Shown one piece after another: positions 7,201 to 8,456 of a stretch of DNA of 8,456 nucleotides (position 1 is the first letter of the stretch; each line of letters opens with the position of its first letter). The position numbers were made by a program, and so were the translations under genes. The notes under the pieces were generated by a model. The model had not been told where the DNA came from, did no database searches, and saw only the letters and a program-made list of their open reading frames with translations. The stretch lies in contig CALZHQ010000102.1 of assembly GCA_945787295.1 (NCBI GenBank), forward strand, positions 1 to 8,456. The letters are read 5' to 3'. The DNA is from an uncultured Desulfuromonadales bacterium (GTDB lineage: Bacteria > Desulfobacterota > Desulfuromonadia > Desulfuromonadales > Geopsychrobacteraceae).

Positions 7201-8028
7201 TCAAGTGCGACCGAGCGCGATCTGGCCATCTTCGCTGATAGTTTTGGTGGGACTACGATCAACACCGGCAAGTGGGTTGAGATTGATGTGTCGAATACGA
7301 TTCAGCAGAATAATGGTCTGCAGCTGTTTGATCTCAACACCAGTTACAAGGCGTTGATTTCAAAACAGGCGATCGATCGGGTTGTCGGCCGGGAGATCTA
7401 CTATAAAGTCACTATTCCGGTTGACAGCGACGGGACCGGAACGAATTATTTACGTGTCGGTTGGGGAACTGACCAGACCAGCAGCGCATCTTACAACTAT
7501 GTGGCTCATGGTCTCTATTATAACAACTACAGCACTTTATATGCATTGGAGACGAATTCCAACTATGCTACTACAGCCGGAAGCTACGCCGGTGGAACCA
7601 CCTATGAAGTCAGAATCGTCTTGAAGTCGGTAGGCGCGACCTATTACCTCAAAGGCGGCCCTTACGCTGACTGGACCCAGATCGCTACACCCACAAAATC
7701 GAGTAACGATCCACTGCGGGTCGGGATTTTCCATATCTCTCATAACGCAACGATCCATGAGATCTATGCCAAGGATGTTATAACTGCCACCGGTGCCTCT
7801 TTGGGCATTGAAACTGTAGATGCCTGTTTCGCCGTCACCGGAACCTGGGAAACCGGCTACAGCAATGAGGATGAAGCGACGCAGTTGACGGCTCCCAGGT
7901 TGATCTGCTCTGGTCGGATAACAATGGTGATGAGAGCGGCTTCGAGATTGAGCGTTGCCTCGGTGCGGGCTGCAGTTTCGAGCCCCTCGACACGGTCGGT
8001 CCGGGCGAATCCACTTACAGTGATATGA
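1..8028 (+). CDS. Giant modular surface/extracellular protein: two SBBP-type beta-propellers, FN3 array, two LamG domains and DUF2341 (5' partial, frame broken near 3' end)
   Basis: Frame 1 is open from the first base to a TGA at 8026-8028, giving 2,675 codons. The real start is upstream. Codons before the ATG at 25 (GNQEAKAS) already match the blade consensus, as in GNDYPTAI. That ATG would begin mid-blade with no signal peptide, although AAGG sits 5 nt before it. Domain order: eight blade motifs, FN3-1, eight blade motifs, then FN3-2 to FN3-11 with LamG nested in FN3-6 and FN3-8 and DUF2341 in FN3-11. All these families are typical of extracellular binding or adhesion proteins. No catalytic motif, transmembrane segment or sorting signal was seen. 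Genuine homology stops at about 7893. The last ~44 codons in this frame are basic, Ser/Arg-rich out-of-frame translation. The likely role is cell-surface adhesion, matrix or glycan binding, inferred from domains only. The substrate is unknown. Confidence 0.9.
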   Translation, partial: GNQEAKASMADSQGNLILVGSTETNGTDIHIVKVLADGSGTAWSVSKDGSGGVDVATAVVVDSNDDVIVTGYLWDGTAYNDIYTAKYAAVDGALIWEHTYDGVISGNDYPTAITVDAVGNVFVTGYAQNPTTLDDIILLKYGPSGPNPDGTPLWEITYDAGNSGHDRAYAIVADDVHGIAVTGESQNATPDFDCLTVKYDTTGTQVWVRRYSDTGDGRGEALAMDADGNVVMAGYTSNGSNQDFYVVEYAADDSPANWADIYDSGFDDHATALWLDSADNVYVVGDDATLTTGSDIHVARYDGVTGAKAWSNSYNSTGGHHDMALDLVGDPNGELFIVGYKNDAVGGLDDVLALKVKKDDGTALWLREYDGVGQSDRSLCACLITDGNLLVGGWSDRWTSGSNDYDFLALKFESGAINEPTALAATVVSNTAIDLNWTDNSSDEDNFILERKIGALGTYSVIATLAANTLSYNDTGLIADTRYYYRVKSYSAAFGNSPYSNEINVKTTVVSYDPPSLTFQYGGGGAGDDFAEAIAVGADNHPVVTGFITGSGTSFDYYTIKLNRVDLSEQWNASYNDGDNEVDVATSITVDSSNRVVVSGYSSLYGGGAGNTNDVYTIGYPADGSVESWADQYNGPDGNDDRSSAVASAIDGSDSTVVVGYGKNVSFNDDIYVIKYLVDGTRDWAITPYDGGDDDYPAAVAFDGNGDVLVGGYTHNGLNKDFFVAKYNGSSGVQIWQQSFNGADNGDDVVNALVVDASGNLYVTGSSINASGNSDIYTIKYASNDGTLLWEKGFNGAGNGYDIGEGIAFDPVDGSIMVGGTTFVGAGNHDYHLLRYAADGTLIWQRTLDRPISDEALYAMSIDRSGTVALTGTTYSGVNDDVLTVKYDSNGVIISASVYNGLDDSDDVPSSIVTNAYGETFVAGITTTASNDTDYMVFLADGQTMQSPTPFTATQFYTEVDLSWTDNSLDETGFDLERKIGSCGSPNPWISLYTAPVNATSFYDTGLSIGSTFCYRIRSYNGSGESSRWAELEVTTGAPVAPSDLTATVLDTSSVQVDWTDNTPLEVGFTLERCNGPACDFSTVVPVDIAANETSYIDTSVCPGQTYSYRIKAYRTNEWNTVYSPVAADTIVDSPVAPTGFTVTRISETQIGLAWTDNSSDESGFTIERCTDSGCSNFAEVATVAADGENYSDTGLNFDKTYRYQVSPYKTMTCTEPVMAYTLPALEATTSITAPSGFTASAVSSTKVILKWTDETASEEGFKVERCQGAACVPVEIATVAANSPGFVDDTVCAGGGEYRYRVRAYKGVEWDAATGIASATVPGQLAPYGLSGSASSEVSVDLNWNMDGYNLDGFIVDRCEGTDCTPVAQHDDIPSGPILAYSLDEPVLTGAGAAIDRSGNNNHGVGSQLVATTGKYNGAAEFGDTYKYITTQVLIDQTASGKGATFEAWIYPSTATGDFEHIISTDNVGYDWSIARYGSTFRIFNGSSYISFGTVQVNTWQHVMAVFEPGAGIRFYLNGTPYSHSTLDYDTNVGKVTIGRNPTSPPSYPFAGKIDEVMVYDRALTDAEALARYNSGNTLAGSQTSHYADNNLTPNTTYGYQVRSYSADDCAGTTPVESTKTAIAYITTLSPPPPTGLAGTTPNSTQVNLTWADNTDSETGFVIERCLGSGTACDEDAEFSLLVTKAVNSTSHSDTTVCAGQTYTYRVAAEKDNGPVWMTSWDVSSGITPTMPVTPVDFAGAAQSEVQIALSWTDNLADETNFELEKCNGSGTDCDEDIEFSPLGLFGDTSLYSAATMWFKFDLTSWGTPVNSAPGGGAVYRYQALPAADAERGRVAYFDGVNDYIRVTNYTGIRPTTQLTVSTWAKSDNPTWSNSNSFISKRNAYTLGPNGANGFVFQVYIGGWRQVSVADLGIDVNEWHQYTGTFNGSTLILYVDGVEVGRTDYSGTIYGDSSYLYIGKDDGIASYFKGWMDDAVVYTQALTPTQASSLYMAGFRSHYPDRDLAPDTTYTYRLRANKSASCSWSTGWRTITAATLAPPAPTSLVPTATSTTSVNLTWVDNSGSETSYNLERCPGSGVGCDEDSEFSPVAASLAADTVSYDDNTVCEAWTYSYRLRAEKSDTPIWQTTWAGPASVILPGKSAPTGLTATWVSEIELSLSWSDSNSDETGFELQRCSDSGCSSVEATYTLGANETSYFDNQLQPNQTYYYRVRAIKAASCPWWSEYTATVSAATTLMTPTDLNATPSNSTQIDLNWSDTTASETQMILERCTGSGCSDFSELTVLGANETSYSDASVCNSTTYNYRLKVKNDGLNGDGCWTRKVPLSFTSFSAEKVTSVVIPYDADMRTDFGDLRFYDETMNRLLPHIIDSKTDGVTATVRLKLGQNENVAMYYGNPTASSSATERDLAIFADSFGGTTINTGKWVEIDVSNTIQQNNGLQLFDLNTSYKALISKQAIDRVVGREIYYKVTIPVDSDGTGTNYLRVGWGTDQTSSASYNYVAHGLYYNNYSTLYALETNSNYATTAGSYAGGTTYEVRIVLKSVGATYYLKGGPYADWTQIATPTKSSNDPLRVGIFHISHNATIHEIYAKDVITATGASLGIETVDACFAVTGTWETGYSNEDEATQLTAPRLICSGRITMVMRAASRLSVASVRAAVSSPSTRSVRANPLTVI
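1249..1524 (+). other. Domain: FN3-1, linker between the two propellers
   Basis: Fibronectin type III signature: EPTALAATVVSNTAIDLNW (strands A-B), TDNSSDEDNFILERK (strand C), then SYNDTGLIADTRYYYRVKSY (strands E-F) and NEINVKTT (strand G). It lacks the cysteines found in the downstream array. It shares the LERKIG variant with FN3-2, the only other domain next to a propeller. Its position suggests it is a spacer joining the two propeller blocks. Confidence 0.85.
1543..2835 (+). other. Domain: beta-propeller block 2 (SBBP-like, eight blade motifs)
   Basis: Blade motifs begin at 1618, 1780, 1960, 2116, 2275, 2440, 2596 and 2752, spaced 156-180 nt. They include NHPVVTGF, NRVVVSGY, DSTVVVGY, GDVLVGGY, GNLYVTGS and GETFVAGI. 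Because FN3 domains bound both sides, this block is complete, with eight motifs. The loops before the motif are Asp-rich (GPDGNDD, GGDDDYP, GADNGDD, GLDDSDD), more so than in block 1. Some blades are close copies even at DNA level, for example around 2218-2245 and 2377-2405. That indicates tandem duplication within the block. Confidence 0.8.
2839..3969 (+). repeat. Tandem FN3 domains 2-5 (uninterrupted)
   Basis: Four contiguous FN3 domains: FN3-2 2839-3111, FN3-3 3118-3402, FN3-4 3406-3693, FN3-5 3694-3969. Each carries the core Trp of strand B/C (WTDN or WTDE), a G-F-x-h-E-R strand, and a Y-x-Y-R/Q-h strand F. FN3-2 has LERKIG plus two stray cysteines (GSCG, FCYRI). From FN3-3 on, the ERC..C hairpin appears. 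FN3-3 and FN3-5 also carry an E-F-loop Cys (SVC at 3304, TVC at 3877). FN3-4 instead has an F-G-loop Cys (MTC at 3640). The role is inferred to be a stalk or spacer, possibly also a binding surface. Confidence 0.85.
3973..4890 (+). other. Domain: FN3-6, split host containing nested LamG-1
   Basis: The N-terminal half, 3973 to about 4128, has the FN3 A-C' strands: APYGLSGSASSEVSVDLNW, GFIVDRC, GTDC. The C-terminal half, 4741-4890, has the E-G strands: SQTSHYADNNL, then TPNTTYGYQVRSYSADDC and IAYITT. Neither half is a full FN3 alone. Joined, they match the neighbouring domains with no gap, so the intervening ~600 nt is an insertion in the C'-E loop. Confidence 0.75.
4132..4731 (+). other. Domain: LamG-1 (laminin G / concanavalin A-like jelly roll) nested in FN3-6
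   Basis: About 200 residues, opening with ILAYSLDEP and the DRSGNNNHG turn, then FEAWIYP, VNTWQHVMAVFE, GIRFYLNGTPY and the closing AGKIDEVMVYDRALTDAE. These are characteristic of the Laminin_G_3 family. Such jelly rolls commonly bind glycans or proteins, often with calcium. No Cys is present. Base composition is visibly lower in GC than the propeller DNA: my hand counts give 27, 25 and 21 GC of 60 in lines 4201, 4261 and 4441, against 37 of 60 in line 2221. Confidence 0.85.
4894..5199 (+). other. Domain: FN3-7 (E-F-loop Cys type)
   Basis: A complete FN3: PPPTGLAGTTPNSTQVNLTW, ADNTDSETGFVIERC, then an extended CDEDAEFSLL hairpin, TTVCAGQTYTYRVAAEK and VWMTSW. The hairpin is longer than in FN3-3 to FN3-6. 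It is shared only with FN3-8 and FN3-9, marking a subfamily. The preceding linker is a short Pro run (SPPPPTG). Confidence 0.85.
5200..6111 (+). other. Domain: FN3-8, split host containing nested LamG-2
   Basis: The N-terminal half, 5200 to about 5388, carries VDFAGAAQSEVQIALSW, TNFELEKC, CDEDIEFSPLGLFG and DTSLYS. The C-terminal half, 5986-6111, resumes as FRSHYPDRDLAPDTTY, YRLRANKSASCSW, TGWRTITAA. The point of interruption is the same C'-E loop as in FN3-6. Parts of the E-strand motif appear on both sides (TSLYS before, RSHYPD after), which would fit a partly duplicated junction. Confidence 0.75.
5389..5985 (+). other. Domain: LamG-2 (jelly roll) nested in FN3-8
   Basis: About 199 residues: MWFKFDLTSWG, GRVAYFDGVNDYIRV, LTVSTWAKSDNPTW, DVNEWHQYTGTFNGS, LILYVDGVEVGR, YLYIGKDDG, and the closing WMDDAVVYTQALTPTQ. 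This is the Laminin_G_3 arrangement. It is clearly diverged from LamG-1, so the two are probably separate acquisitions or an old duplication, not a recent copy. The domain is Cys-free. Binding of glycan or matrix is the family expectation, and no ligand can be named. Confidence 0.85.
6112..6708 (+). repeat. Tandem FN3 domains 9-10 (uninterrupted)
   Basis: FN3-9 (6112-6420) has VNLTWVDNSGSETSYNLERC, the long CDEDSEFSPV hairpin, and NTVCEAWTYSYRLRAEK with Cys codon at 6319. FN3-10 (6421-6708) has LSLSWSDSNSDETGFELQRC, SDSGC, NQTYYYRVRAIKAASCPWW with the F-G-loop Cys codon at 6658. Both are full length. They make the fourth A-B pair of the array. Confidence 0.85.
6709..7893 (+). other. Domain: FN3-11, split host containing the DUF2341 module
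   Basis: 6709 to about 6948 encodes FN3 strands A-F: TPTDLNATPSNSTQIDLNW, LERC, GSGC, SVCNSTTYNYRLKVKND. The strand G region reappears after the insert as DACFAVTGTWETGYSNEDE, followed by the linker ATQLTAP. The break lies in the F-G loop, not the C'-E loop used by the LamG inserts. Two extra cysteines (codons 6955 and 7825) flank the inserted module. Confidence 0.65.
6955..7815 (+). other. Domain: DUF2341 plus C-terminal jelly-roll-like segment, nested in FN3-11
   Basis: The first ~90 residues match DUF2341 as I know the family: CWTRKVPLSF, DFGDLRFYDETMNRLLPHII, VRLKLGQNENVAMYYGNPTA. The usual 'YYGNP' ending is followed by FADSFGGTTINTGKWVEID, an opening typical of DUF2341-associated jelly rolls. 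About 180 further beta-rich residues follow (YYKVTIPV, YNYVAHGLYY, TTYEVRIVLK, LRVGIFHI), ending at ASLGIETV. DUF2341 often occurs in large secreted proteins next to LamG-like domains. Its function is not established. The interior has no Cys and reduced GC (24 of 60 in line 7501 by hand count). Confidence 0.75.
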
Positions 8029-8132
8029 CGGTGACCCCGTCGACACTCGTTAGCTATCGGATCAGAACTTACAAGAATGCCGATTGCCCTTGGACCACTG
8101 GCTGGAGTGGGACCATCAGTGATACCACTTTG
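7882..8132 (+). other. Domain: FN3-12, broken by the frame change
   Basis: The domain begins in frame 1 (TQLTAP) and continues in frame 3 (QVDLLWSDNNGDESGF, ERC, GAGC, SYRIRTYKNADCPWTTGW). The Cys codon of the F-G loop is at 8085, which would pair the domain with FN3-11. Apart from the ~11 residues lost at the junction, it keeps all FN3 landmarks. The break therefore looks recent or artefactual. Confidence 0.75.
7893..7899 (+). pseudogene. Frame break in the giant gene: probable ~34-nt deletion inside FN3-12
   Basis: Frame 1 reads correctly through DEATQLTAP, the usual inter-domain linker and first Pro of an FN3. Frame 3 reads correctly from QVDLLW at 7896. In intact neighbours (FN3-5, FN3-11) 16 residues lie between that Pro and the Trp. 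Here only QVDLL remains, so about 11 residues are missing. Losing 33 nt plus the third base of the Pro codon is 34 nt, which also gives exactly the observed frame change (loss of 1 mod 3). This supports a real deletion or an assembly/consensus error in repetitive DNA. It argues against a programmed -1 frameshift, which would not remove residues. There is also no X XXY YYZ slippery heptamer at CTCCCAGG. Confidence 0.75.
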
Positions 8133-8441
8133 CCGGCTCCGGCAACCAGCCTGACCGCAACAGCCTTGAATTCGTGGATGATCAAGCTGGACTGGGTCGA
8201 CAACGCGTCGGATGAAGATGGTTACGAAGTCGAAGTGCTGACCGCCAGCGGTGAGTATGTCAAGATCGCCGACCTGCCGGCTAACAGCGTCAGTTTTGTC
8301 GATACCATGTCGCTCGAGCCGGAAACCGAGTATAGTTACCGGGTCAGGCCTTATCGCAGCGTCGAGGCTTCATCGTACAGCAATGTTGCCAGCGAGACGA
8401 CCTTCGAGTATGTTGAGGGGGATGGGAGTTGCGCGCCTTAG
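8025..8441 (+). CDS. Displaced C-terminus of the same giant protein (rest of FN3-12, all of FN3-13), in frame 3
   Basis: An ATG at 8025 overlaps the frame-1 stop as ATGA and opens 138 codons to TAG at 8439-8441. I do not think it is an independent gene. Frame 3 is open back to 7875, after TGA codons at 7866 and 7872. Its translation from 7896 gives clear FN3 sequence before this ATG: QVDLLWSDNNGDESGF, then EIERC and the GAGC pair. The ATG would therefore start in the middle of FN3-12, at its E strand, and no Shine-Dalgarno sequence precedes it. The segment completes FN3-12 (strand F SYRIRTYKN, then ADCPW) and encodes a Cys-free FN3-13 (LDWVDNASDEDGYEVEV ... YSYRVRPY). The C-terminus is the acidic tail EYVEGDGSCAP. 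No LPXTG, PEP-CTERM or T9SS-type signal is evident. Whether any product is made from this frame in the cell cannot be told from sequence. Confidence 0.7.
   Translation: MTVTPSTLVSYRIRTYKNADCPWTTGWSGTISDTTLPAPATSLTATALNSWMIKLDWVDNASDEDGYEVEVLTASGEYVKIADLPANSVSFVDTMSLEPETEYSYRVRPYRSVEASSYSNVASETTFEYVEGDGSCAP
8133..8402 (+). other. Domain: FN3-13, terminal Cys-free FN3
   Basis: In frame 3: PAPATSLTATALNSWMIKLDW, DNASDEDGYEVEV, SFVDTMSLEPETEYSYRVRPY, SNVASETT. The ERC..C hairpin is absent, as in FN3-1. It ends the array before a 12-residue acidic tail (FEYVEGDGSCAP). Confidence 0.8.
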
Positions 8442-8452
8442 GAAAAAAAATG
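8440..8452 (+). promoter_or_regulatory. Possible ribosome-binding site and start codon of a next gene
   Basis: AGG at 8440-8442 overlaps the TAG stop and is followed by seven A residues and ATG at 8450-8452. The spacing suits a Shine-Dalgarno site, and the arrangement would allow translational coupling. Only five more bases are visible after the A of the ATG's first position plus TG, so no coding sequence can be checked. Confidence 0.3.
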
Positions 8453-8456
8453 GTTA

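Noticed and set aside
7890..7900. Programmed -1 ribosomal frameshift
   Set aside because: No slippery heptamer was seen, I noticed no obvious stimulatory hairpin, and about 11 residues of the domain are physically missing at the junction.
8025..8028. ATGA overlap as a translationally coupled start of a separate small gene
   Set aside because: The downstream frame already shows FN3 homology about 130 nt before this ATG, the ATG would begin mid-domain, and there is no Shine-Dalgarno sequence.
7537..8046. 169-codon minus-strand open frame over the frame break
   Set aside because: Considered because a real gene here could explain the frame loss. The translation is Arg/Ser/Cys-rich without motifs, and both plus frames carry FN3/DUF2341 homology across it.
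1..8441. CRISPR-like or satellite DNA repeat
   Set aside because: The periodicities (~160 nt and ~285 nt) are protein-domain repeats with diverged DNA, in one open frame, without identical repeats and unique spacers.

Overview
The window lies almost entirely inside one very large plus-strand gene. It is open at the 5' edge and is readable from base 1 to a final TAG at 8439-8441. The product looks like a secreted or surface-exposed modular bacterial protein of at least about 2,800 residues. No enzyme active site was recognised. The FN3 style (TAPSGLTAT..., WTDNSSDETGF, ERC..C), SBBP-type propeller blades, LamG jelly rolls and a DUF2341 module are a combination I associate with giant extracellular proteins of Desulfuromonas/Geobacter-like bacteria and related Gram-negatives. 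That assignment is a weak inference, because there is no rRNA, tRNA or housekeeping gene here to support it.

Layout: bases 1-1245 encode a beta-propeller block with eight visible blade motifs, truncated upstream. One FN3 domain follows (1249-1524), then a second propeller block of eight blade motifs (about 1543-2835). From 2839 to 8402 there is an array of twelve more FN3 domains (FN3-2 to FN3-13). Three of these hosts are split by a complete foreign domain: LamG-1 inside FN3-6, LamG-2 inside FN3-8, and a DUF2341 plus jelly-roll module inside FN3-11. The protein ends with a short acidic tail and no sorting signal that I recognise.

The reading frame breaks near 7893-7899, inside FN3-12. Frame 1 runs on to a stop at 8026-8028 as non-homologous sequence. 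The FN3 homology continues without interruption in frame 3 to 8441. About 11 residues of the expected FN3 A/B-strand region are missing at the junction, which fits a deletion of about 34 nt (or an assembly error) better than programmed frameshifting. The second frame can be read as a 138-codon ORF starting at 8025, but it is the displaced C-terminus of the same protein.

The most interesting signal is in the FN3 array. Domains 3 to 12 alternate strictly between two types. One type has its third Cys in the E-F loop, the other in the F-G loop. This gives five A-B pairs in which the two odd cysteines would meet at the domain junction. The three inserted domains all enter loops predicted to lie at the same pole of the FN3 fold. 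Together these suggest a disulfide-stiffened stalk carrying side-mounted lectin-like modules.

The last 15 bases hold only a possible ribosome-binding site and start codon for a next gene. There is no credible minus-strand gene, RNA gene, CRISPR array or mobile element.
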